This document shows, piece after piece, positions 7,920-16,539 of a DNA stretch of 64,000 nt. How positions within the stretch are numbered: position 1 is the first letter of the stretch; each line of letters opens with the position of its first letter. Source of the DNA: Rhizobium leguminosarum (GTDB taxonomy: Bacteria > Pseudomonadota > Alphaproteobacteria > Rhizobiales > Rhizobiaceae); NCBI RefSeq assembly GCF_001652265.1, contig NZ_LWBS01000294.1:5200-69199 (forward strand). Reading direction: 5' to 3'. Both the position numbers and the translations under genes were made by a program. The notes under the pieces are model-generated. The model saw only the letters and a list, made by a program, of their open reading frames with translations, was not told the origin of the DNA and searched no databases.

Positions 7920-8834
7920 ATGAGCCAGGATCCATATGAGCTTCTGGGCGTAAAGCGGGATGCGACGCAAAAGGATATTCAAAGCGCGTTCCGCAAGCTC
8001 GCCAAGAAACTTCACCCCGACCTCAACCCCGGCGACAAAAAAGCCGAGGAACGGTTCAAGGAAATTTCGGCCGCCAACGAGATCTTGAGCGACGAGGAAA
8101 AACGTGGCCGCTTCGATCGCGGCGAGATCGACATAACCGGCGCCGAGCGGGCGCAGCGCAACTATTACCGCGACTATGCCTCGGCGAGCCGTCCTAGCGA
8201 TCCCTATCACAACAGCGCAGGCTTTGCCGATTTCGGCGATGCCGACGATCTCTTTGCCAATTTCTTTTCGCGACGTGCCGGCGGCGGCCAGGCCCGCAGT
8301 CGTGGCCGGGACAGCCATTTCTCGATGGAAGTCGGCTTTCTCGACGCCGTCAACGGCACCAGGACTGAGATCAAGCTGCCGGAGGGCCCAGCGCTCGATG
8401 TACAGATCCCGCCGGGAACGCGCGACGGCCAGACTTTGCGGCTGCGCGGCAAGGGCGAGCCGGGCATCGGCGGCGGGCCGGCGGGCGATGCCCTCATCGA
8501 CATCCGCGTGCGGCCGCACCGCTTCTTCACGCGCGACGGCGATGACATTCGGCTCGAACTGCCGATCTCGCTCGGCGAGGCCGTGCTCGGCGGCAAGGTT
8601 CGTGTGCCAACGCCGTCAGGGCCTGTCAATCTGACGCTGCCGCCTCATTCCAACACCGGCAAGGTCCTGCGCCTCAAGGGCAAGGGTATTGCAAAACGCG
8701 GCGGCGAACATGGCGACGTCTACATCTCTCTGAAGATCGTGCTGCCCGATGCCCCGGATGAACGACTGAAGTCCTTCATCCAGGAATGGGCGACGGCAAA
8801 CCCATACGATCCGAGAAAGAACATGGAGGCCTGA
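7920..8834 (+). CDS. cbpA: DnaJ-class molecular chaperone, CbpA-like
   Basis: Type II Hsp40 co-chaperone (304 residues). J-domain at residues 4-70 with the essential HPD triad (residues 32-34, LHPDLNP). A Gly/Phe-rich linker follows (about 85-130: FADFGDADDLFANFF, RRAGGGQARSRG) and there is no zinc-finger domain. Then come two beta-barrel substrate domains: KLPEGPALDVQIPPG, RGKGEPG, VRPHRFFTRDGDDI, LGGKVRVPTPSG, LRLKGKG. This is the CbpA layout rather than DnaJ. It is followed two bases later by the CbpM gene, the dedicated CbpA modulator, which supports the name. It would act with DnaK in the cytoplasm, and CbpA can also bind curved DNA. Confidence 0.92.
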   Translation: MSQDPYELLGVKRDATQKDIQSAFRKLAKKLHPDLNPGDKKAEERFKEISAANEILSDEEKRGRFDRGEIDITGAERAQRNYYRDYASASRPSDPYHNSAGFADFGDADDLFANFFSRRAGGGQARSRGRDSHFSMEVGFLDAVNGTRTEIKLPEGPALDVQIPPGTRDGQTLRLRGKGEPGIGGGPAGDALIDIRVRPHRFFTRDGDDIRLELPISLGEAVLGGKVRVPTPSGPVNLTLPPHSNTGKVLRLKGKGIAKRGGEHGDVYISLKIVLPDAPDERLKSFIQEWATANPYDPRKNMEA

Positions 8835-8836
8835 TC

Positions 8837-9160
8837 ATGGATGATCTCGAATTCCGTCTTTACTTGAAAATCGACATCGTCCAGCTCGACCTCTGGGTCG
8901 GAGAGGGTTGGCTGATCCCGGAGACGTCAGGCGGCCAACGGCAATTTCGGGACGCCGATGTCGCACGTGCCCGGCTGATCCTGGATCTCATGGGAAACAT
9001 GGGGGTCAACGAAGCCGGCGTCGATGTCATCATGGACCTAATCGACCAGTTGCACGGCCTGCGGGGCACGATGGGCAAGCTGATGACCGCCATCAGCATG
9101 CAGGAGCGGGATGTTCAGCGCCGGCTGTTCGAGAGCCTCGAGGAGATCGACCGGTTTTAG
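8837..9160 (+). CDS. cbpM: Chaperone modulator CbpM
   Basis: MerR-like helical protein (107 residues) that in E. coli binds the CbpA J-domain and blocks its stimulation of DnaK. The N-terminal winged-helix-like segment has LWVGEGWLIPETSGGQRQFRDADVARARLI, the usual CbpM/MerR-HTH pattern. The C-terminal helices (MGVNEAGVDVIMDLIDQL...MQERDVQRRLFESLEEI) dimerise. The ATG at 8837 is used because GGAGG sits eight bases upstream and the fold starts there; a longer in-frame start lies inside the cbpA end. It forms an operon with the CbpA-like gene. Confidence 0.9.
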   Translation: MDDLEFRLYLKIDIVQLDLWVGEGWLIPETSGGQRQFRDADVARARLILDLMGNMGVNEAGVDVIMDLIDQLHGLRGTMGKLMTAISMQERDVQRRLFESLEEIDRF

Positions 9161-9174
9161 CCAGAACCAAGCTT

Positions 9175-10104
9175 CTACACGGTGAACCAATAGCGGATGA
9201 TGTGAAAGAACAGCGGCGCTGCGAAGGTGATGGAATCCAAGCGGTCGAGCACGCCGCCGTGACCCTCGATCACATAGCCCCAGTCCTTGGCGTTGAGATC
9301 GCGCTTGATGGCCGAGAGCACGAAGCCGCCGAAGAAGCCGGCGACGACGATGACCGTGCTGATGGCAGCTGCCTGCAGCGGCGAGAACGGCGTCAGGCGA
9401 TATAGCAGTGTTCCCACGAGGATGGCCGAGGTGCCGCCTCCGACCAGCCCTTCGATCGTCTTCGACGGGCTGATGTTCGGCGAGAAACGGTGCTTTCCGA
9501 GGAGCTTGCCCCAGACATACTGGAAAACGTCGCTGAGCTGCACGACCACGACCAGATAGACGAGAAGAAGTGCCGACGGCGTGCCGGTTTCCAGCATGAG
9601 GAGTGCCGGGGCATGGCTGATCGAATAGACCGTCAACATCAGTCCCCACTGCACCCTGGCGCTGCGGGCGAGAAATTCGTTGACGTCGCCGGTCAGGGTC
9701 GCCACCGCCGGCAGGATCAGGAAGGCATAGACCGGGATAAAGATGGAGAAGAGGCCGTACCACTCGGTTCCGAGCAGCACGTAATGGATCGGCAGGACCA
9801 CGAAGAACGACAGGAAAAGCGCCAGATGATCGCCACGTCGCGATGGCGTCAGCGTCCAGAATTCGCGAAGCGCCATGAAGGATAGAAATGCGAACAGGAT
9901 GACCGTCGACGTTTCGCCGAGCAGGATCGCGCCGCCGAACACGGCGACCATGATCCACCAGGAGCGGATACGGGCGTTGAGGTTCTGAACGGTGGCGACG
10001 GAGCCGGGTTCTGTCGCGCGTCGCTGCAGGATGAAACCGATGGCGGAGGCGACGGCAAGCAGGCCGAGGATAGCGGCTAGCACGAGAGAGAACATACTGG
10101 TCAT
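9175..10104 (-). CDS. Phosphatidate cytidylyltransferase family protein (CdsA-like)
   Basis: Polytopic inner-membrane enzyme (309 residues, about eight hydrophobic helices) expected to make CDP-diacylglycerol or a related CDP-lipid from CTP and a phosphatidic acid. The full cytidylyltransferase signature is near the C-terminus: S-A-I-K-R-D...K-D...HGGVLDRLDS at about residues 262-289. SPSKTIEGLVGG, a second conserved block, is at about 212-223. It is the last gene of a three-gene minus-strand cassette: its ATG overlaps the acyltransferase stop. It is probably an accessory paralogue (YnbB-like) rather than the housekeeping CdsA, which normally sits next to uppS/dxr. Confidence 0.88.
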   Translation of the reverse strand: MTSMFSLVLAAILGLLAVASAIGFILQRRATEPGSVATVQNLNARIRSWWIMVAVFGGAILLGETSTVILFAFLSFMALREFWTLTPSRRGDHLALFLSFFVVLPIHYVLLGTEWYGLFSIFIPVYAFLILPAVATLTGDVNEFLARSARVQWGLMLTVYSISHAPALLMLETGTPSALLLVYLVVVVQLSDVFQYVWGKLLGKHRFSPNISPSKTIEGLVGGGTSAILVGTLLYRLTPFSPLQAAAISTVIVVAGFFGGFVLSAIKRDLNAKDWGYVIEGHGGVLDRLDSITFAAPLFFHIIRYWFTV

Positions 10105-10721
10105 GCGGTGTGCCCCCCATCCGCGAGCTCGATGACAGCGGCACGGGCGCGCGCCAGGAATTCAGCCTTTTCCTCGCCCGGTTCGACGCGCAGTGGTTTG
10201 CCGAAGCGCGCCGTGCAGGTGATCGGCACGATCAGCATGCTTCCCTTAGGCAGGATGCGCTGGAGGTTGTCGAGATGGATCGGCACCAGATCGACATCGG
10301 GGAAACGGCAGGCAAGGCGAAAGATGCCGCTGCGGAACGGGGCGATCTCGTCGGTGGTGCTTCTCGTTCCTTCCGGGAAAATCAGGACTGAGCGCCCCTC
10401 CTCGAGCAGGCGCTCTATCGGAGCCAGCGGGTCGGTATCAGGCGGAGGCTTGCGGTCTATCAGGACCGCTCGCAGGCCTTTCTCCGCGATGAAACGGCGA
10501 AAAGCGCTCGTTCCCCAATAATCGCGCGCCGCAACCGGATGGGTCATCCGGCGCACCGGCCAGGGCAAGGCGGCCATGACGGCGACGGTATCGATATGGC
10601 TGTTGTGATTGGCGAAATAGATGCGGCGGCTGGGATCGGGCGCGCAGCCCCGCCACTCGCTTCGGGCGCCGACCAGGATACGGACGAGCAGCACGAGAAA
10701 CCGACGGATAATCGCGATCAT
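10101..10721 (-). CDS. 1-acyl-glycerol-3-phosphate acyltransferase family protein (PlsC-like)
   Basis: Membrane-associated acyltransferase (206 residues). Catalytic box I is NHNSHID (H39 and D44, the H-x4-D dyad) and block III is FPEGTRS; VPIHLDN fits the later conserved region. A hydrophobic N-terminal helix (IAIIRRFLVLLVRILVG) anchors it. It would acylate a lysophospholipid or lysophosphatidic acid, supplying the substrate of the CdsA-like enzyme encoded next. The ATG at 10721 overlaps the stop of the upstream phosphatidyltransferase gene (TGA at 10718), supporting this start over a longer one lying inside that gene. Confidence 0.9.
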   Translation of the reverse strand: MIAIIRRFLVLLVRILVGARSEWRGCAPDPSRRIYFANHNSHIDTVAVMAALPWPVRRMTHPVAARDYWGTSAFRRFIAEKGLRAVLIDRKPPPDTDPLAPIERLLEEGRSVLIFPEGTRSTTDEIAPFRSGIFRLACRFPDVDLVPIHLDNLQRILPKGSMLIVPITCTARFGKPLRVEPGEEKAEFLARARAAVIELADGGHTA

Positions 10722-11353
10722 AGTTTCTCCAGGGAATGTTTCAGCCTCAACGTGCGGGTGGTGCAGGTGACGAGGCTGCCGGCCGCGATGATCGCGGATG
10801 CAAGGATCAGCGACCAATGGCTGGGGGATATCAGCGTCTCAACGCTCTGGGCAAGGAGACCCGCTGTCAGCACGGCCATGCGGCGCTGCTTGGCCATGAT
10901 GCCGCTGAAATCCTGCGGCAGGCCCACCGATCCGCCGAACACCCTGATATAGGCGGTAAGGGCTGCGAGCAGCGCAGACAACCAGCCAAGCCAGCCAAAG
11001 CCGCAGGCATAACCAGCCGCGATCAGAAACAGGCTGTCGGCGACCCGGTCGGGGAATTCATTATAGAGCGGCCCGCTCTTGGTTTTCTTGCCGCCTTCGA
11101 TCGCGACCATTCCGTCCAGCAGATTGCAGACGAGCCGCAGTTGTACCGAGATCGCGGCACAAATCATGGCGATCGGATGTGTCGTGAAAACAATGAGCGC
11201 TGCGCCTATACCCGCGAATAGGACCGATAGAAGCGAAATGCCGTTCGGTGTCGCGCCGCTCCGCGCCAGCCACGCGCTGAGGCCGATGGCCCAGGACGAC
11301 GACCGGCTCGCGATCGGTCGCCGCGAGGCGCCAGCGCCCTCTTCTTCCCCCAT
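10718..11353 (-). CDS. CDP-alcohol phosphatidyltransferase family protein with variant active-site motif (YnbA-like)
   Basis: Inner-membrane enzyme (211 residues) of the family that swaps CMP of a CDP-linked donor for an alcohol. The canonical motif is D-x2-D-G-x2-A-R-x8-G-x3-D-x3-D. Here the spacing is exact but reads N77-x2-D80-G81-x2-A84-I85-x8-G94-x3-N98-x3-D102: the first and third Asp are Asn and the Arg is Ile. Asn at those two positions also occurs in E. coli YnbA as I recall it. The start at 11353 has GGGGGA six bases upstream; the longer frame lacks one. First gene of a coupled cassette with PlsC- and CdsA-like enzymes. The product lipid is unknown. Confidence 0.85.
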   Translation of the reverse strand: MGEEEGAGASRRPIASRSSSWAIGLSAWLARSGATPNGISLLSVLFAGIGAALIVFTTHPIAMICAAISVQLRLVCNLLDGMVAIEGGKKTKSGPLYNEFPDRVADSLFLIAAGYACGFGWLGWLSALLAALTAYIRVFGGSVGLPQDFSGIMAKQRRMAVLTAGLLAQSVETLISPSHWSLILASAIIAAGSLVTCTTRTLRLKHSLEKL

Positions 11354-11496
11354 TTCATGTCCCCCAACCCCAATGATCCTTGCATATCCTGCCGATGTCG
11401 TCACGCCAAGATATAACACCTTGTAAATCCAGCCCATCGCCTCCGCGCTTGGGCGAGCATGGGTCGAACAGCCTGATTTTTAAGCCCGTTTACTGC

Positions 11497-11524
11497 TTGA
11501 CACATTTTTGGGCGCTACTATGAT
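11497..11524 (+). promoter_or_regulatory. Sigma-70-type promoter of the BMP transporter operon
   Basis: TTGACA (11497-11502), a 16-base spacer, then TATGAT (11519-11524) stand 36 bases before the ATG of the binding-protein gene. It is the best housekeeping promoter match I found in the window. No obvious operator overlaps it. Confidence 0.65.
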
Positions 11525-11560
11525 TTTTGAACCAAATGGTAAAAAAAGGGGAGCAAAACA

Positions 11561-12547
11561 ATGACCAAAGACATGCTGATTTCACGCCGGGCAGTGATCG
11601 CGTCGGGCATTGCGCTCGGCGTCAGCGGCTTCGCCCCGCTGGCAAGGGCGGCTGCGCCACTGAAGGTTGCCGGCATTCATGCGTCGCCGGTCGAAAATGC
11701 CTGGAACTCCTGTCTGCACAAGGCGCTGCAGGATGCGGCCAAGGAAGGCATGATCGAGTATGTCTTCTCCGAAGGCGTCTCCGGCACCGACTATCCCCGC
11801 GCCATGCGTGAATATGCCGAACAGGGCAACAAGCTGATTATCGGCGAGGCCTATGCGGTGGAGAAAGAAGCCCGGCAGGTCGCGGCGGATTATCCCGATA
11901 CCGCTTTCGTGCTGGGTTCGAGCGGCGAGCAGGCCGGCGACAATTTCGGCGTCTTCGGCACCTGGAACCATGACGGCGCCTATCTTGCCGGCATGCTGGC
12001 GGGCAAGATGACCAAGTCGAATATCGTCGGTTCGGTCGGCGCCATTCCGATCCCCGAGGTCAACATGCTGATCAATGCCTTCGCAGCCGGCGTCAAGGCG
12101 GTCAATCCGGACGCAAAGCACCTCGTCTCGTTCATCGGCACCTTCTTCGATCCGCCAAAGGCCCGTGAAGCCGGTCTTGCCCAGATCGACGCCGGCGCCG
12201 ACATCCTATTCGGCGAGCGCATCGGCACGGCCGATGCCGCCAAGGAGCGCGGCATCAAGTCGGTCGGTTCGCTGATCGACTATACGCCGCGTTATCCCGA
12301 TACGGTGTTTGCCAACGCCATGTGGTATTTCCGCCCGATCCTGGACGCTGCGATTGCCGATGTCGCAGCCGGAAAGCCGGTCGGCAGGAACTACACGTCC
12401 TACGGCCTGATGAAGGAAGGCGGCAGCGATATCGTTTTCGTCAAGGGTGTCGCACCCGCCGAGGCAGAAGCTGCGATGGAAGCCAAGCGGGCAGAGATCA
12501 AGGCTGGCACCTTCGAAGTTCCGAAGATGATGGACGAGCCGAAGTAA
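11561..12547 (+). CDS. BMP-family ABC transporter substrate-binding protein
   Basis: Periplasmic or lipid-anchored binding protein (328 residues) of the basic-membrane-protein/PnrA type, whose characterised members bind purine or pyrimidine nucleosides. A twin-arginine leader (SRRAVIASGIALGVSGF, cleavage near ARAAA) precedes the body. Conserved stretches are VENAWNSCLHKALQDA, NFGVFGTWNHDGAYLAGMLAG, VGAIPIPEVNMLINAFAAG and IGTFFDPPKAREAGLAQIDAG. AGGGGAGC is the ribosome site. The operon continues with an amidase, a double ATPase, two permeases and a cytosine-deaminase-like enzyme, so the ligand is probably a pyrimidine or a related cyclic ureide rather than an intact nucleoside; this last point is inference. 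Confidence 0.92.
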   Translation: MTKDMLISRRAVIASGIALGVSGFAPLARAAAPLKVAGIHASPVENAWNSCLHKALQDAAKEGMIEYVFSEGVSGTDYPRAMREYAEQGNKLIIGEAYAVEKEARQVAADYPDTAFVLGSSGEQAGDNFGVFGTWNHDGAYLAGMLAGKMTKSNIVGSVGAIPIPEVNMLINAFAAGVKAVNPDAKHLVSFIGTFFDPPKAREAGLAQIDAGADILFGERIGTADAAKERGIKSVGSLIDYTPRYPDTVFANAMWYFRPILDAAIADVAAGKPVGRNYTSYGLMKEGGSDIVFVKGVAPAEAEAAMEAKRAEIKAGTFEVPKMMDEPK

Positions 12548-12555
12548 TTCGGCCC

Positions 12556-13968
12556 ATGCAGGGCGATGCGACGGATCTGGCGGCAGCGATCAGGCGTGGC
12601 AGCCTGAGCGCTGCGGAGGCGATGCAGGCTTCTCTTGCCGCAGCCGTGCTGCAGGAGCCGCTCGGCGCGATCGCCTATCTCGATGCCGCCATGGGCCTCG
12701 CCTCGGCGAACGCCCTCGACGAAGAACGGCAGAGCGCGCCCGATCGCTTTGCCGCCAGGCCCTTTGCCGGCGTGCCGACCTTGGCAAAGGATCTTGGCGG
12801 TCCTTTTGCCGGGCTGCCGGTTATGGCGGGTTCCGGTCTTTTCGAAAGAAAGGGCGGCGAAGCGGATTCCGATCTCGCTGCTCGTTTCCGCGACGCCGGC
12901 TTCTGCCTGTTCGGCCTGACGACCAGCCCGGAATTCGGCCTGTCGCTCGCCAGCGAACCGGCGATCGGGCCGATCTGCCGCAATCCGCTCGATCCGGCAC
13001 GGACCGCAGGTGGCTCCTCCGGCGGTGCGGCGGCAGCGGTTGCCGCCGGGATCGTCGCCATCGCGCATGCCACCGATGCCGGTGGCTCGATCCGTGTGCC
13101 CGCCGCATGCTGTGGCCTCGTCGGAATGAAGCCGACGCGCGGCGCCATTCCGGGTGGCCCATCCTTCGGCAACTACCTCGGCGGCATCGCCAGCGAACTC
13201 GCGGTCTGCCGCTCGGTGCGGGATACGGCGCTGATTTTCGACAGGCTGAGCGGCAAATCGCGAGGACCTTTTCCCGACCCCTCCCCTGTCGATAGCGATA
13301 ACGGCCGTTTGCGGATCGGCCTGCTTGTCGATACCGGCTCAGTCTATCCGACGGAGGGTGATCGGCTCGCAGCAGTGGAAGCTGCGGCCCGTGCGCTGGA
13401 GAGCGACGGACACGAAATCGTTCCACTGGCCTCGGCCGACTTCGAATGGGCCGTCGCCGCCAGCGGCCGTGCCTTCGCCGATATCGTCTCCGTCAACCTT
13501 GCGGCGCTCATCGAGGCTGCGGCTCTTGATGAAAGCAGGGCTGAGCCTCTGACCCAGGCTTTCGCGGCGCGCGGACGGGCGCTTCCGGCGACGTCGCTCT
13601 GGAACACGTTGAACGATGCTGTCCTGGTGAGCGGTAAGCTCTGGACACTGTTCGACAGGGTCGATTGCATCCTCATGCCGATGCTTTCCTCCGCACCTCT
13701 TGCGATCGGCTCCTTTCCATCCGATCATGCCGATACGGATCTGCATCTCGAGCGGATGACGGCATTTTCGCCGCTTGCCTGCCTCGCCAATATTTCGGGT
13801 TTTCCTGCTTTGACGCTGCCTTTCGGACAGGATGAGCATGCCATGCCGCTGCCGGTGCAGATCATGGCGCCGATGGGTCACGAGCCGCGTCTGCTGTCGC
13901 TTGCCACCCGCCTGGAGGCCGAGGGGCGATGGCCGCATCGTTTTCCGGTCGCAGGATTGCGGTCATGA
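12556..13968 (+). CDS. Amidase (amidase-signature family) inside the BMP transporter operon
   Basis: Cytosolic amide hydrolase (470 residues). The Ser-cisSer-Lys triad is visible: K78 in TLAKDLGG, S154 in TAGGSSGG and S178 in DAGGSIR, followed by PAACCGLVGMKPTRG. The C-terminal half holds substrate-specific segments. The ATG at 12556 is nine bases after the binding-protein stop and begins a normal AS N-terminus (MQGDATDLAAAIRRG with SLSAAEAMQAS). Its stop overlaps the ATPase start (ATGA). An amidase between the binding protein and the ATPase suggests the imported compound, or its deamination product, contains an amide or ureide bond. The exact substrate cannot be deduced. Confidence 0.93.
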   Translation: MQGDATDLAAAIRRGSLSAAEAMQASLAAAVLQEPLGAIAYLDAAMGLASANALDEERQSAPDRFAARPFAGVPTLAKDLGGPFAGLPVMAGSGLFERKGGEADSDLAARFRDAGFCLFGLTTSPEFGLSLASEPAIGPICRNPLDPARTAGGSSGGAAAAVAAGIVAIAHATDAGGSIRVPAACCGLVGMKPTRGAIPGGPSFGNYLGGIASELAVCRSVRDTALIFDRLSGKSRGPFPDPSPVDSDNGRLRIGLLVDTGSVYPTEGDRLAAVEAAARALESDGHEIVPLASADFEWAVAASGRAFADIVSVNLAALIEAAALDESRAEPLTQAFAARGRALPATSLWNTLNDAVLVSGKLWTLFDRVDCILMPMLSSAPLAIGSFPSDHADTDLHLERMTAFSPLACLANISGFPALTLPFGQDEHAMPLPVQIMAPMGHEPRLLSLATRLEAEGRWPHRFPVAGLRS

Positions 13969-15497
13969 CCGGGCCTGTTTTGGAAATTATTGGTGTCAGC
14001 AAGCGCTTCGGCGACAATCTCGCCAATGACGATATTTCCATGACGCTCGCCAAGGGCGAGGTCGTGGCCCTGCTCGGCGAGAACGGTGCGGGCAAGACCA
14101 CGCTGATGAGCATCCTCTTCGGCCACTACATGCCGGATGCCGGCCGTATTCTGATTGAGGACACGGAGGTGCCGCAGGGCAAGCCGCGCGCAGCGATCCG
14201 CGCCGGCGTCGGCATGGTGCATCAGCATTTCTCGCTCGCGCCCAATCTGACCGTTCTCGAAAATGTCATGACCGGCACGGAAAGACTATGGTCCTGGCGC
14301 TCGGGAACAACAGGGGCGCGGAAGAAGCTCTTGGCAATTTCCGAGCGCTTCGGCCTCAAGGTCGATCCAGATGCCCGCCTTGGCGACCTGTCGGTCGGCG
14401 AGCAGCAGCGCGTCGAAATCCTCAAGGCGCTCTATAACAATGCCCGCATCCTGATCCTCGACGAGCCGACGGCAGTGCTGACCAACATCGAGGCCGAGCG
14501 GCTGTTCACGACGCTGAAGGAAATGGCCCGCCAGGGCCTGTCGCTGATCTTCATCTCGCACAAGCTCGACGAGGTGATGGCCGCGGCCGACCGCATCGTG
14601 GTCTTACGCGGCGGCAGGATGGTCGCCGAACGCAGGGCGTCGGAAACCAGCAAGGCGGAACTCGCCGAACTGATGGTCGGACGCCGTGTGACGCGGCCCG
14701 TGCGCGAGCCGTCGACACCCGGCGCCGTTGCCCTCGAGGCGGCCGATGTGACGGTGCGCATCGACGGCGTCGATCGGCTGAAATCGATCAGCTTCCGCCT
14801 GCACCAGGGCGAGATCCTCGGCATCATCGGGGTTTCTGGCAATGGCCAGGCGGCTTTGGCGCATCTTCTTTCCGGCATGCTGTCGCGCAGCGGCGGTGAC
14901 CTTCTGCTGTTTGGGGAGGCCATCGGCAATCTCGGCGTCGCCGATGTCGTCGAAGCCGGCATCGGCCGCATTCCCGAGGATCGCAACGAGGAGGGCGTGA
15001 TCGGCGAAATGGCGATCTGGGAAAACGCCGTGCTGGAGCACATCGCATCGCCGGCGTTTTCGCGTCGTGGTCTCGTCAACCGCAAGGCCGGCATGGCCTT
15101 TGCCAGGGAGATCATCGACGGATTCGATGTCCGCGGCGGCGGCCCGGCCATCCGCACTCGGCTGCTCTCAGGCGGCAATATGCAGAAGCTCATTCTCGGC
15201 CGCAACCTGCATCGGCGGCCGCGCATCCTGATCGCTGCGCAGCCCGCGCGTGGCCTCGATGAGGGAGCGGTGGCCGCCGTGCATGCACGCCTGCTCGAAG
15301 CCCGCCGGCAGGGCACTGCCGTGCTGCTGATCTCGGAAGATCTTGACGAGGTGATCGCGCTTGCCGATCGTATACAGGCGATCGTCGGTGGCCGCCTGTC
15401 ACCGCCCGTCGCGGCCGAAAGCGCCGATGCCCGCAGGCTGGGATTGATGATGGCCGGCGAATGGCAGGAAAGCCCAGAGGCCGGCCATGCGATTTGA
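13965..15497 (+). CDS. ABC transporter ATP-binding protein, double-domain, BMP/nucleoside type
   Basis: Cytoplasmic ATPase (510 residues) with two fused NBDs as in YufO/RbsA. Domain 1 has Walker A GENGAGKTT, signature SVGEQQR and Walker B ILILDEPTAVLT. Domain 2 has the degenerate nucleotide loop GVSGNGQAA, signature LLSGGNMQK and a Walker B-like LIAAQPARGLDEG, the normal asymmetry in this family. The start at 13965 forms ATGA with the amidase stop; an ATG 36 bases earlier is possible but overlaps more. It powers the two permeases encoded next. Confidence 0.93.
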   Translation: MTGPVLEIIGVSKRFGDNLANDDISMTLAKGEVVALLGENGAGKTTLMSILFGHYMPDAGRILIEDTEVPQGKPRAAIRAGVGMVHQHFSLAPNLTVLENVMTGTERLWSWRSGTTGARKKLLAISERFGLKVDPDARLGDLSVGEQQRVEILKALYNNARILILDEPTAVLTNIEAERLFTTLKEMARQGLSLIFISHKLDEVMAAADRIVVLRGGRMVAERRASETSKAELAELMVGRRVTRPVREPSTPGAVALEAADVTVRIDGVDRLKSISFRLHQGEILGIIGVSGNGQAALAHLLSGMLSRSGGDLLLFGEAIGNLGVADVVEAGIGRIPEDRNEEGVIGEMAIWENAVLEHIASPAFSRRGLVNRKAGMAFAREIIDGFDVRGGGPAIRTRLLSGGNMQKLILGRNLHRRPRILIAAQPARGLDEGAVAAVHARLLEARRQGTAVLLISEDLDEVIALADRIQAIVGGRLSPPVAAESADARRLGLMMAGEWQESPEAGHAI

Positions 15498-16539
15498 ACG
15501 CCGTGAGCACCGCCCACTTTACCTGCTGATTGTCACACCCGTCGTCGCGGTGATCGCAGCACTGGCGCTGGCCGGCATCCTGATATCAATCGCCGGCGCG
15601 CCTGTTCTCGATGCCTATTGGCGCATCCTGACCGGTGCTTTCGGCTCGCGCCTCTCGGCAACCGAAACGCTGACGCGGGCAACGCCGCTGATGCTGACGG
15701 GGCTTGCCGCCGCCGTCGCTTTCCGGGCGCGGCTCTGGAATATCGGTGCCGAAGGCCAGTTCTATCTCGGTGCCATCGCCGTTGCGGCGGCAAGCTCGAA
15801 GCTGCTCGGCAATCTTCTTCCCGCCTCCATCCTCATTCCGCTCCTGCTGCTGGTCGGCGCGATTGCCGGCATGGTGCTGATCCTGATCCCGCTCTGGCTC
15901 AGGCTGCGCTTCTCCGTCGATGAGGTCGTCACCAGCCTGCTCTTGAACTTCATCGCCGTGCTCTTCGTCTCGATGCTGATCGATGGCGTCCTCAAGGATC
16001 CGCTGGCCTTCGGCTGGCCGCAGTCGCAATCCGTCAGCGATCACGCCATGCTGCCGAAGCTGATCGCCCGCTCGCGCCTGCATATCGGCTTTGCGATCGC
16101 GATCACACTGGCGGTCGTCGTCCATTTCGTCCAGTCGCGCACCGTGTTCGGCATGCAGTCGCGCGCAGCGGGCCTCAATCCCGGCGGGGCGGTCTTTGCC
16201 GGCGTCCCGCTCGGCAGAACGCTAGTGAAGGTCGCCTGCCTCTCCGGCGGGCTTGCGGGGCTCGCCGGAGCGATCGAGGTCATGGGCGTCAAGGGTTATG
16301 TGACGACCGATCTGTCACCGGGCTTCGGCTATGCCGGTATCGTCGTTGCCATGCTCGCCAACCTCAATCCACTCGGCGTCGTCTTCGCCGCCATTTTCAC
16401 CGCCACCATGTTCGTGGGTGCGGACGGCATGAGTCGCGGCCTTGGGATCCCGACCTATATCGCCGATGTCACGGTGGCGCTGTCGCTGCTGACGATGCTG
16501 ATTGCCTTGTTCGTCACCCAATACAGGATCCGGCGATGA
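15487..16539 (+). CDS. ABC transporter permease, BMP/nucleoside type (first subunit)
   Basis: Inner-membrane permease (350 residues) of the branched-chain/ribose permease superfamily, YufP-like. It has an N-terminal helix (LYLLIVTPVVAVIAALALAG), a periplasmic segment (YWRILTGAFGS, TETLTRATPLMLTGLAAAV) and then FRARLWNIGAEGQFYLG, which is the family fingerprint. Further helices and the coupling segment AAGLNPGGAVFAGVPLGRT follow. It overlaps the ATPase end by 11 bases and the second permease by four. Confidence 0.93.
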   Translation: MRFERREHRPLYLLIVTPVVAVIAALALAGILISIAGAPVLDAYWRILTGAFGSRLSATETLTRATPLMLTGLAAAVAFRARLWNIGAEGQFYLGAIAVAAASSKLLGNLLPASILIPLLLLVGAIAGMVLILIPLWLRLRFSVDEVVTSLLLNFIAVLFVSMLIDGVLKDPLAFGWPQSQSVSDHAMLPKLIARSRLHIGFAIAITLAVVVHFVQSRTVFGMQSRAAGLNPGGAVFAGVPLGRTLVKVACLSGGLAGLAGAIEVMGVKGYVTTDLSPGFGYAGIVVAMLANLNPLGVVFAAIFTATMFVGADGMSRGLGIPTYIADVTVALSLLTMLIALFVTQYRIRR

